The position numbers were made by a program, and so were the translations under genes. A stretch of DNA of 14,572 nt, from assembly GCA_900765575.1 (NCBI GenBank), contig CAAFRW010000268.1:1-14572 (forward strand), read 5' to 3'. This DNA is from Bacteroidaceae bacterium (GTDB taxonomy: Bacteria > Bacteroidota > Bacteroidia > Bacteroidales > Bacteroidaceae). Within the stretch, counting starts at the first letter, position 1, and every line of letters begins with the position of its first letter. Below are positions 1 through 6,786 of the stretch, piece after piece. The notes under the pieces were generated by a model. The model worked only from the letters and a program-made list of their open reading frames with translations. It was not told the origin of the DNA and did no database searches.

Positions 1-380
1 ACATCAACGGAGATATATTTTATCCGGTTAGAAGCAATTTCAAAAGTCTTAAAGCCTTCGGGCGTAGCCACAAAACTCCTATCAAGCGTCAAGAATTCAT
101 TTGGCCCTTTTCCCTTTCTACCTGCACTAAACAGATAATCGCATTGAGGTAATTTCCAGAAAGAAAACAACGTATCTTTCTTAGGTTCATACGTAACCAA
201 CACATCCCCTGTGGTAAACATATAATTTACAGCAAGTAATATAGATGGAATACTGATACTGTCGGCCTGTAGCTTCTCCATTGGCGGGAATTGGACTTTT
301 GCAGATTCTCCGGAGGTACAAGCCTCACATATAGCACACAAAAAAGCCGCTATAAGAGTGTAATAATGTATTCTTTTCAT
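1..380 (-). CDS. BF3164-family (TolB-like 6-bladed beta-propeller) lipoprotein, C-terminus beyond window
   Basis: The ATG at 380-378 opens a frame that stays open to the window edge; 126 residues are visible. The N-terminus is a short positive stretch, a hydrophobic segment (residues 8-18) and Cys21 in the context C-E-A-C, a weak lipobox, so an exported lipoprotein is likely. Residues 86-97 (AGRKGKGPNEFL) match the G-x-G-x-GPxEF turn that marks the first blades of TolB-like propeller proteins of the BF3164 type in Bacteroidales. Members run about 330-380 residues, so roughly two thirds is missing. The start overlaps the stop of the NVEALA gene (ATGA), which suggests translational coupling and choice of this start. 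The molecular function of the family is not known; a surface or periplasmic binding role is inference only. Confidence 0.82.
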   Translation of the reverse strand, partial: MKRIHYYTLIAAFLCAICEACTSGESAKVQFPPMEKLQADSISIPSILLAVNYMFTTGDVLVTYEPKKDTLFSFWKLPQCDYLFSAGRKGKGPNEFLTLDRSFVATPEGFKTFEIASNRIKYISVD

Positions 381-652
381 CTTGAACAAGTTGATCTTCC
401 ACTACCATACTCCAACCAATATGATTCACACTCAGAACATATCCAATCCCAATATGCTAAACTGTCATCATCAGGTGCTTTTGTATATGAGACAAAACAA
501 TCTTGTACAACAGCACCTTCATTATTTGCTAAAGCTTCAATATTAGCCCTGACCAAACTAGAGACAAAAGTTGATTTTTGATTAGAATAGACTGTGTAAC
601 CTGCAATTACTACAACAATTGCAGCGATAGCAATTTTCTTAAAGTTTTTCAT
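377..652 (-). CDS. NVEALA-family small exported peptide
   Basis: This 91-residue protein begins MKNFKKIAIAAIVVVIAGYT, a lysine-rich start followed by one hydrophobic segment (about residues 7-19), and then carries the family signature ANIEALANNEG at residues 36-46. That is the expected layout of the NVEALA family of small Bacteroidales proteins. The remaining 45 residues form a polar tail with four cysteines (C-F-V-S, I-C-S-E-C, S-T-C-S) and many aromatic and acidic residues, suited to disulfides outside the cytoplasm. An upstream in-frame ATG at 721 would add 23 residues but places the start upstream of a good -7 promoter box, so 652 is chosen. The stop overlaps the next gene's ATG. The family's function is unknown; a secreted peptide processed near the NVEALA motif is a guess. 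Confidence 0.85.
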   Translation of the reverse strand: MKNFKKIAIAAIVVVIAGYTVYSNQKSTFVSSLVRANIEALANNEGAVVQDCFVSYTKAPDDDSLAYWDWICSECESYWLEYGSGRSTCSR

Positions 653-684
653 AAATATTAGTTTTATAAGATTATTAATTGCTA

Positions 685-718
685 CAAATATAGAAGTATT
701 ATTTAAATAAGCTACAAC
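685..718 (-). promoter_or_regulatory. Promoter candidate for the NVEALA gene
   Basis: Read on the minus strand, 692-685 is TATATTTG, an exact match to the Bacteroidetes -7 consensus TAnnTTTG. It lies about 33 bases before the chosen NVEALA ATG. A GTTG at 718-715 sits 22 bases upstream of it as a possible -33 element, slightly farther than usual, and a TTTG lies at 722-719. This suggests that the NVEALA gene and the lipoprotein behind it can be transcribed apart from the upstream lipoprotein operon. Confidence 0.5.
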
Positions 719-824
719 CAAATTTAAAGTTTTTTACTGCATACCTAAATAAATTTATTTCCCTATTTTAGTTAATAGTTCAATTATATCTCCTCTCCCA
801 TTTGTATCCGTCGGTCACGAATCA

Positions 825-1973
825 TTACTTCTTCAAAAAGGCTTTTACAACAACTGGATTAGAGTCCTCTGTAAGTGGAAAATGATTCAAAGCACAATGA
901 GTAATTGCCTGAAAAGACTCTTCCGGCAGAGAAGATACACTAACCAAACCATATACTGCCCGAGAATTATCAGCAAACGAAGGCCAAAAACAGCCTCCTT
1001 TGATTTTGCCTAGTTCTATGCCACCGCCCTTTTGAGGCATCTCTATTTCTTTACTGTAAACTAAAGTTCCTGATTCTTTATCCATCACCACACCTCTTAA
1101 CCGGTAATCATGCACCAACAATAAAAAGAAATGTGTCCGGCTCTCCTTGATATCAACCAATTGAACCATCTCACGCATTAACGTTTCCCTCTTATTCATA
1201 TCTTCCAGATACTCTCTGGACGGCTCATATTTACCTAAATCGAAAATCCATTCCACCTGAGACCCCTTATTATTGAAAGACAATAAGGCAGGACTGTATG
1301 TATCCTTGTATTTCAAATCTCCTCCAAAAGTATAGACCAGCGGTACTGTATGCATACTTACATTAACCTCTTTGTCATCTTGAGCCAAGGGAATTTCTTG
1401 GAGCAATGCTCCCTCCAAGCTGAAAAAGCAAATGTCTATTCTTAAACCACTATCTGTATATTCCCTCCGTTCCGCCACAATTTGGGATCCTGATACGATA
1501 CTTTGCGAAAGGTTTTTCCCATTACCATCCAAAACGATTTCTTTCAGAAATGCGCCATCATATCCCCAATATTGTCCTTTATTATTTCCCGTATAACAAA
1601 ATATACGCCGATTCTCTCTATCTACGGAAACAGACTCCAATCTCGCATACTCTCCCGGTGCCATACCTTTTCTTCCTATCCGATTCAGATAATGCCCGTC
1701 GGCATTGAAACGATAAAGATAATCATTCGATTTCACAAAAATATCCGAGTTGTCAGCATATAGCAGGTAAGCCCTATTTGCCAACAGAGATGAATCATTC
1801 GTCTCCAAAGGAATATAAACAATGGAATCAGAGCATTCTTCCAAGGTATTCACTCGCTCTATGTTCATAGCCATTTCAAGATTCCAACTATTGCCTTCTT
1901 TTAACGACCTATTTGATTGACAGGCAACGCATCCCAACAAAATCAGTACACTTATGTATATGCTATTCTTCAT
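825..1973 (-). CDS. 6-bladed beta-propeller lipoprotein
   Basis: This 382-residue protein begins with a lipoprotein signal (ISVLILLGCVAC); LLGC at residues 12-15 is the more canonical lipobox, with Cys18 the alternative acceptor. Residues 99-109 (IGRKGMAPGEY) are the G-x-x-G-x-xPGEY hallmark of the Bacteroidales 6-bladed beta-propeller family, followed by the usual strand pattern (SVSVDRENRRIFCY, then WGYDGAFLKEI). Full length fits the family. The start codon lies inside the end of the upstream DUF4221-like gene (11-base overlap), which points to one transcript and coupled translation. The segment 653-824 that follows shows no convincing terminator, so read-through into the NVEALA gene is possible. 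Binding partner and substrate are unknown. Confidence 0.87.
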   Translation of the reverse strand: MKNSIYISVLILLGCVACQSNRSLKEGNSWNLEMAMNIERVNTLEECSDSIVYIPLETNDSSLLANRAYLLYADNSDIFVKSNDYLYRFNADGHYLNRIGRKGMAPGEYARLESVSVDRENRRIFCYTGNNKGQYWGYDGAFLKEIVLDGNGKNLSQSIVSGSQIVAERREYTDSGLRIDICFFSLEGALLQEIPLAQDDKEVNVSMHTVPLVYTFGGDLKYKDTYSPALLSFNNKGSQVEWIFDLGKYEPSREYLEDMNKRETLMREMVQLVDIKESRTHFFLLLVHDYRLRGVVMDKESGTLVYSKEIEMPQKGGGIELGKIKGGCFWPSFADNSRAVYGLVSVSSLPEESFQAITHCALNHFPLTEDSNPVVVKAFLKK

Positions 1974-3117
1974 TATTTATTTTATATACCACAAATTCTA
2001 TTTTATTTTCATCCATATTGTTTTTTTGAATCAGAAGCCCAGCTTTAGATACATGTACATTCCCCAAATTCAATTGTGCATAATCCGCCACAATAGGAGT
2101 TTCCGAAATAATCCGTCTGTCCGCATCCATTACAATAATAGAGAATGGTTTACAGAATTTTTGAGTGAGAGTCCACTCTATAGGCAACGGATGTTCCGCA
2201 AACCGATAGTATAAATCCCGGAACTTGTCATACACAATGTTTGCATAAGAAGATTGCCCAATATAATATTTAATTCGTAAGGATTTGTCTCTTAACAATT
2301 CCACAGAATTATAATCCGAAGATACAATCTCCGAAATATAGCGACTTCCCATATATACTTGCTCAGATGTAGTTAAATCAGGAGAATAAAAATAGACCGA
2401 ATGGTCTGCCGGAAAACTATAAATGTAGCGTCCTTTTTTATCGACTGTTTGATAAATAGAATTAAAATAAACCCCGCCGAAATCCCCTTCTGTATATTGA
2501 CTGGGATATCCACCTCCATAAAATAGCCCTCCTGTTACTATATCAATACTACAACTCGTTGGTCTATTTTCTGGAGTGGCATCTTTCGGAGAGCCCAGTC
2601 CACTACCGGAAAGTACAATATGGTTATTCGAATATAATATAGGAGACAACGTTAAAGCTTCCGGGTCTATAGGATATTTTGCTTTGCACTGTTCCCTAAC
2701 CGCCCATGAGTCCCTTATATTCAACATAGAATCCAAGCAATACACTACCTTTTGCTTATAATTATACACAAAGAAATTCCTCTTCATATAGAGAAAACCG
2801 GAGTAGTTATTCAGTTTGCCACATTCTTTTATATCTAGCGTATCATATTGTTTTCCTGTTGAAAGATGAAAGAAATGCAGTTTATTTTCATCAAGCATAA
2901 TGTATGTTTCTTCCTCTCCATCGGTATATATTTGCGATGACAATGGAGTAGGATTCAATCTATTTCCTATTTCTATAGTAATAATAGAATCTTGTCTGTA
3001 TAACATAAGAGAATCTGTTGCCGCATTTCCCTCGTTCTTCATATGAACGACAGGACGGGATGTACAAGCAACAAAGAACAGGATTATACTCAGCAGTTGT
3101 AGCGATATTTGTTTCAT
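1963..3117 (-). CDS. DUF4221-like lipoprotein (predicted beta-propeller)
   Basis: This 384-residue protein has a lipoprotein signal, hydrophobic residues 8-17 then V-A-C with Cys18. The body is rich in short beta-strand-like segments with aromatic turns. The stretch around residues 86-120, with STGKQYDTLDIKECGK then GFLYMKRNFFVYNY, resembles the first blade of DUF4221-family proteins, where a G-F-x-x-x-x-x-x-x-F segment follows a leucine/glycine turn. I assign DUF4221 by this resemblance only; it could instead be a divergent BF3164-type protein. It lies between two other propeller lipoproteins, 49 bases after the upstream stop and overlapping the downstream gene, so co-transcription is very likely. 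No catalytic motif is visible. Confidence 0.75.
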   Translation of the reverse strand: MKQISLQLLSIILFFVACTSRPVVHMKNEGNAATDSLMLYRQDSIITIEIGNRLNPTPLSSQIYTDGEEETYIMLDENKLHFFHLSTGKQYDTLDIKECGKLNNYSGFLYMKRNFFVYNYKQKVVYCLDSMLNIRDSWAVREQCKAKYPIDPEALTLSPILYSNNHIVLSGSGLGSPKDATPENRPTSCSIDIVTGGLFYGGGYPSQYTEGDFGGVYFNSIYQTVDKKGRYIYSFPADHSVYFYSPDLTTSEQVYMGSRYISEIVSSDYNSVELLRDKSLRIKYYIGQSSYANIVYDKFRDLYYRFAEHPLPIEWTLTQKFCKPFSIIVMDADRRIISETPIVADYAQLNLGNVHVSKAGLLIQKNNMDENKIEFVVYKINNEE

Positions 3118-3166
3118 TCGGTTTTATTATTAAAAATAACGATTCATATTTAATGACTACGAGAGT

Positions 3167-4198
3167 CTATAAAGCAAGTTTATAAACATACACATGAGAC
3201 GTCTCTCCACCGGCCAAACCGTATAACGTTTTGGTATCCTCGTTTACTGCAATGGAAAACAATCGCTTGTCAAATCGGAAGCCTGCTATAAAGTTCCCGT
3301 TCCAATCTAATATTTGAAGATAAGAAAGCTCTTTCTTTGGCGTCTCCTTTACTCTGCATCCTTGATACAGAGCATAAACATAATCTTTTGTCGAACATAA
3401 GTCCACATAAGTCTGCAAAGTCTTTTCATTTCGCCTCGAAGTATATCCGCCTTTATGTTTATACACATCTATCTGCGCACCAACAGAGAAATATTCTTTA
3501 GAAAGATGAACCTGATTGTTCTCTATCTTATAGAAGGAGAGCATATCGGACATATAGCCCGCAGCCACAAAATAGTTTCCGCAAGGACTACTTGCCATCT
3601 GACATTGCGTAACAATGCCTGCGCTAAAATCATCAAACCGCGAATCAACCTCACCCGGATATGCACCGAATTCACTTATTATATTGTTATCCGAATCAAC
3701 CAAACGAAACAGTCTGCCACCGTGGTATACATTCATTATATAATTCTCCTTACAGGGAATGGCTTGATAGCATTGTTCCGTTAATTGTGTAGAATATACG
3801 GACTGTTGCAGATTGTTCGAAATAAAATCACTCCATGCTATACGTTTGAAAATCTTCGCAGAACGCTCATACATCACCACCGAATCTCCTTGTTCCGTAT
3901 GAAACAAATATACCGGAAGCCTCACCTCTCCTGCCCCATTGCCCACATTCACAAGCCGCTTATGTTTAAGTGAATCTGCATGAACACAAGTAAAAGCCTG
4001 TCCGTCATAAGGGTCATACATCAGTAGCCAGTCATTAAAATAGCGGATATCAGAAGGATGTCCCAAAAACAAGCTGTCGTCCCAAACAGCCGTTTCTTTC
4101 AGGACAGTGTAATCTTCAAACCGATATAAAGCATCTTTATCCGACTGCTTCCTTGCACATCCGGTCAATAACAGGAGGCACAAAAGAAAGATTCTCAT
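3167..4198 (-). CDS. BF3164/TolB-like 6-bladed beta-propeller lipoprotein
   Basis: The frame can begin at 4285, but I choose the internal ATG at 4198 because it starts MRIFLLCLLLLTGC, a textbook lipoprotein signal with lipobox L-T-G-C and Cys14. The 29 residues added by the upstream start (beginning MRFIKLDKIKSIHTT) are charged and would bury this signal. The mature protein is about 330 residues. Residues 85-95 (VGNGAGEVRLP) fit the G-x-G-x-GE turn of TolB-like propellers, and repeated blade-like segments follow to the end (for example SPCGNYFVAAGYMSDMLSFY). It is one of four propeller-type lipoproteins in a row on this strand. Role unknown; a location on the envelope is well supported, function is not. 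Confidence 0.83.
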   Translation of the reverse strand: MRIFLLCLLLLTGCARKQSDKDALYRFEDYTVLKETAVWDDSLFLGHPSDIRYFNDWLLMYDPYDGQAFTCVHADSLKHKRLVNVGNGAGEVRLPVYLFHTEQGDSVVMYERSAKIFKRIAWSDFISNNLQQSVYSTQLTEQCYQAIPCKENYIMNVYHGGRLFRLVDSDNNIISEFGAYPGEVDSRFDDFSAGIVTQCQMASSPCGNYFVAAGYMSDMLSFYKIENNQVHLSKEYFSVGAQIDVYKHKGGYTSRRNEKTLQTYVDLCSTKDYVYALYQGCRVKETPKKELSYLQILDWNGNFIAGFRFDKRLFSIAVNEDTKTLYGLAGGETSHVYVYKLAL

Positions 4199-4336
4199 AT
4201 TACACCATATTGTCTTCTTTGCACAGTTCTCGGAAAAAAGAGTTGTATGTATAGACTTTATTTTATCAAGCTTAATAAATCTCATTATTTATGTTTTAGA
4301 TGGAACATACAAATTATCGGATTCTGAGTCTCTGCA

Positions 4337-4429
4337 TCATTTTATTCCATTCGTTTCATGTGGTTGCGTACACGAAAGGCTGCTGAGAATTATACAAAGA
4401 ACAACTATATAATTACATTTTTTATTCAT
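4337..4429 (-). CDS. Very short lipoprotein-like ORF (30 aa), possible remnant
   Basis: The frame from ATG 4429 encodes MNKKCNYIVVLCIILSSLSC followed by ten polar residues and a stop. The first 20 residues form a complete lipoprotein signal with lipobox L-S-C, so the frame does not look random. A TAAGTTTG promoter box lies 22 bases upstream. After the stop the same frame continues for 15 codons (CRDSESDNLYVPSKT) before another stop, so it may be the truncated start of a former lipoprotein gene. Equally it may be a genuine tiny lipoprotein or leader peptide heading the operon. The next gene begins 51-138 bases downstream, depending on its start. I cannot tell these options apart from one sequence. 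Confidence 0.4.
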   Translation of the reverse strand: MNKKCNYIVVLCIILSSLSCTQPHETNGIK

Positions 4430-4450
4430 TATCTTATTTAAAAGAATCTT

Positions 4451-4458
4451 CAAACTTA
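4451..4458 (-). promoter_or_regulatory. -7 promoter box for the minus-strand lipoprotein operon
   Basis: On the minus strand 4458-4451 reads TAAGTTTG, an exact fit to TAnnTTTG. It lies 22 bases before the ATG of the short lipoprotein-like ORF, a sensible position for the start of the transcript carrying the propeller lipoproteins. No clear TTTG occurs at the usual -33 distance, so only the -7 element is supported. Confidence 0.4.
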
Positions 4459-4532
4459 ACAAACATTCATTACATAAGAAAGAAAAAGCAACTATTTTTC
4501 GAAACGGGAAGCAACACAATGAGGAACACTAT

Positions 4533-4608
4533 GCAACGTCGTAAGGTAGCGAAGCCAACGCCATGATGTTGCGTACGGTATGTCACGACATTGCGAAAGC
4601 AATCGCAA
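4533..4608. repeat. Cluster of inverted repeats between divergent operons
   Basis: Three symmetric elements can be read directly. GCAACGTCGT (4533-4542) pairs with ACGACATTGC (4585-4594) with one mismatch. Inside it, CAAC (4556-4559) faces GTTG (4568-4571) around a central CATG. TTGCGA (4591-4596) faces TCGCAA (4603-4608) across a six-base loop. The patch is richer in G and C than its flanks. It could fold into a branched RNA, be a binding site for a dimeric regulator, or be the trace of a dispersed intergenic repeat. Nothing in the window decides between these. Confidence 0.45.
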
Positions 4609-4747
4609 AGCACCAGTTAAATTCTAAATACAAATTCATCCCTCATCCCCGGCACTAAGAGTTATTCGTACAACTTAATGAATTAGTAAGTTACTCAGAC
4701 ATAGCGATTCTATCTGAAACACAGACTTGAACAAAAAGAAACAGACT

Positions 4748-4781
4748 TTTGCTTCGTTTACACAAATTATTCCTATCTTTA
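4748..4781 (+). promoter_or_regulatory. Promoter candidate for the histidine kinase operon
   Basis: TATCTTTA at 4774-4781 differs by its last base from the Bacteroidetes -7 consensus TAnnTTTG. TTTG at 4748-4751 lies 22 bases upstream as a possible -33 element. The predicted transcript would begin around 4788, leaving a leader of about 25 bases before ATG 4813. Confidence 0.4.
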
Positions 4782-4812
4782 CCGGCAATTATTTGAAAAT
4801 AGCACCTAACTA

Positions 4813-6783
4813 ATGAATGTAAAAGCCACTCATAAGACTTATCTACTCTTCCTCTTTATGCTCTGCTTGCTGTTTTGCGGATGCCGTCAACAAGGAAAAG
4901 TGTATAAAGTCCTTGTTGTACATTCATACGAATCGACTTACGAAGGTTACAGAGATTACAGCCGGTATATCACGAAGGGCTTCAAACAAAGAGGTTACCA
5001 GATTGAATTAAAAACTCTATATCTCGATTGCGAGGCTTACAGGGAAGATTCCGAAATTGAGCACATGAACAGCATGCTGAACAATTTGGAAAAAGAAAAC
5101 TGGCAACCGGACATCATCCTCGTGAACGAATACCAAGCACATTATTCCCTATTACATACCGACCACAAATGGACCAAGACACTCCCTATCGTCTTCGGAG
5201 GTGTAAATTACCCTAATTGGGAGCTCATAAAGCAATTCGATAACGTTACAGGGTTTCAAGATAAAATCGATTTCGTGAGAAATCTCGATGTAATCAAAGA
5301 TTTCGCCACATCGAATTTTGTAGCATTTTCATTTCTCGACAGCACGTTTCTCGACCGGAAATTGCGGGAAGATATAAAGAAACAAATCATCTCTTCGGAA
5401 TATGTTTTAAGCGAGGAGATTCTGATGAGAGGAATAGAAGACAGAACTCCTCCATTCAAACCGGTAGGGAAAAATTACATCGACATGTGGCCTATCCGGA
5501 AAAAGAATATTGAATATATCTTCTGGAACCTAAGCCAATATAACCCTTTGTTGCCTTATTACTATTTCCAAGTAAAACAGGATTATGTCTCCATCATCGG
5601 AAGCGACTTGTGCCAGAACATGAAATTTACCGGCATTAATGAATACTTCGGTTATCGTAAAAACCTGATTGCCGGATATATTACCACCCTTCCCATTCAA
5701 GCGGAAGAAGAGGTGGAAGCTGCCATCGAAATCTTTAAAGGCAAGAAGCCCTCCGATATGCCTATACGGCTGAGCCGCAAAGAATACGTGGCCGACTGGT
5801 TTGCTTTGCGCCGCTGGAACATCAAACCGGACCAGATAAGCAAAAAGTACCATATTGTAAATATGCCTCTCTATGAACGTTATAAATGGGAATCAAATCT
5901 ACTGATTGCTTTCATGGCATTACTGCTGATGTACGTCATTTCACATTTATATAGAACGCGTAGCCGGGAAAAGGAAAAGAAGAATCAGGCGCTTGCCAAT
6001 TTGAAAAACAGGAATGACGAGTTGGCTGTGGCCATTACACAGTTGAGCAAACAGAAAGAGGAATTGATTACTGCCCGCGAACTGGCGGAGAAAGCAGAGT
6101 TAAAACAATCGTTCCTCGCCAACATGAGTCACGAAATACGTACCCCGCTCAATGCCATCGTAGGCTTTGCCAATTTATTGAACGACCCCGAAACCTCCGG
6201 CGAAATAAGCGATGAAGAGCGTCAGGAGATGATACAGATTATCAACCAAAACAACGCATTACTGCTGAAGTTGATAAGCGATATCCTCGACATGTCACGC
6301 ATCGAATCGGGAAATATCACCTTGGAAGTGCACGACTATGAAATTACCAAACTCGTTAAAGAAATCTATCGCACCCACGAGGTCATTATCCATAAAGAGC
6401 TGAAGTTCGAATTAAAACTGGAAGATACCTTAGCCATGGTGCAGGTAGACAAGCTCCGCTTTACCCAAGTAATAGCCAACTTCCTAAGCAATGCCAATAA
6501 ATTCACTACAGAAGGAAGCATTACACTCGGTTATTATTTCGACCGCGAACACAACGAAGTACATGTTTACGTAGAAGATACAGGAAAAGGTCTTGAAGAG
6601 AAACAACTGAAAATGATTTTTAGTCGATTCTACAAAACAGACGAATTTGCACAAGGCACCGGATTGGGACTCTCCATTAGCCAGGTCATTATCGAACGTC
6701 TGAACGGACGCATCGAAGTGCAAGCTGAGCTCGGAAAAGGAAGCCGGTTCTCTGCCATCGTACCCGGAATTATCAAAGAGTAA
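4813..6783 (+). CDS. Membrane sensor histidine kinase with ABC-binding-protein-like periplasmic domain
   Basis: A 656-residue inner-membrane sensor kinase. Residues 9-24 are an export signal ending F-C-G-C. Residues 31-345 resemble the ABC substrate-binding fold (KVLVVHSYES, PDIILVNEYQ, LPIVFGGVNYP), so this part probably senses a small ligand in the periplasm. One membrane helix spans 362-380, then a coiled-coil-like linker (385-430). HisKA has phospho-acceptor His440 in NMSHEIRTPLNAI. The ATPase domain shows the N box (N556, N560, then NKFT), G1 DTGKGL (589-594), the F box IFSRFYK and G2 GTGLGL (615-620). All key residues are present, so it should be active. There is no receiver or DNA-binding domain, and no response regulator lies nearby, so its partner is unknown. 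It forms an operon with the methyltransferase 3 bases downstream. Confidence 0.92.
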   Translation: MNVKATHKTYLLFLFMLCLLFCGCRQQGKVYKVLVVHSYESTYEGYRDYSRYITKGFKQRGYQIELKTLYLDCEAYREDSEIEHMNSMLNNLEKENWQPDIILVNEYQAHYSLLHTDHKWTKTLPIVFGGVNYPNWELIKQFDNVTGFQDKIDFVRNLDVIKDFATSNFVAFSFLDSTFLDRKLREDIKKQIISSEYVLSEEILMRGIEDRTPPFKPVGKNYIDMWPIRKKNIEYIFWNLSQYNPLLPYYYFQVKQDYVSIIGSDLCQNMKFTGINEYFGYRKNLIAGYITTLPIQAEEEVEAAIEIFKGKKPSDMPIRLSRKEYVADWFALRRWNIKPDQISKKYHIVNMPLYERYKWESNLLIAFMALLLMYVISHLYRTRSREKEKKNQALANLKNRNDELAVAITQLSKQKEELITARELAEKAELKQSFLANMSHEIRTPLNAIVGFANLLNDPETSGEISDEERQEMIQIINQNNALLLKLISDILDMSRIESGNITLEVHDYEITKLVKEIYRTHEVIIHKELKFELKLEDTLAMVQVDKLRFTQVIANFLSNANKFTTEGSITLGYYFDREHNEVHVYVEDTGKGLEEKQLKMIFSRFYKTDEFAQGTGLGLSISQVIIERLNGRIEVQAELGKGSRFSAIVPGIIKE

Positions 6784-6786
6784 AAG

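Larger units (their letters stand above)
4430..4812. other. Divergent intergenic region, no convincing gene
   Basis: These 383 bases separate the minus-strand lipoprotein operon from the plus-strand kinase operon. They hold promoter-like boxes at both ends (4451-4458 minus, 4774-4781 plus) and a GC-richer patch with inverted repeats at about 4533-4608. The rest is AT-rich without a recognisable gene. The longest start-to-stop frame within the patch is about 31 codons (ATG 4563, stop 4656-4658) and shows no family features. Confidence 0.6.

Noticed and set aside
747..760. AAATAAATTTATTT palindrome as a terminator of the minus-strand operon
   Set aside because: It is pure A/T with no loop and no T run after it on the minus strand; such palindromes are expected in AT-rich DNA.
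4563..4658. 31-codon plus-strand ORF in the divergent intergenic region
   Set aside because: It overlaps the inverted-repeat patch, has no signal, domain or start context, and is short enough to be chance.
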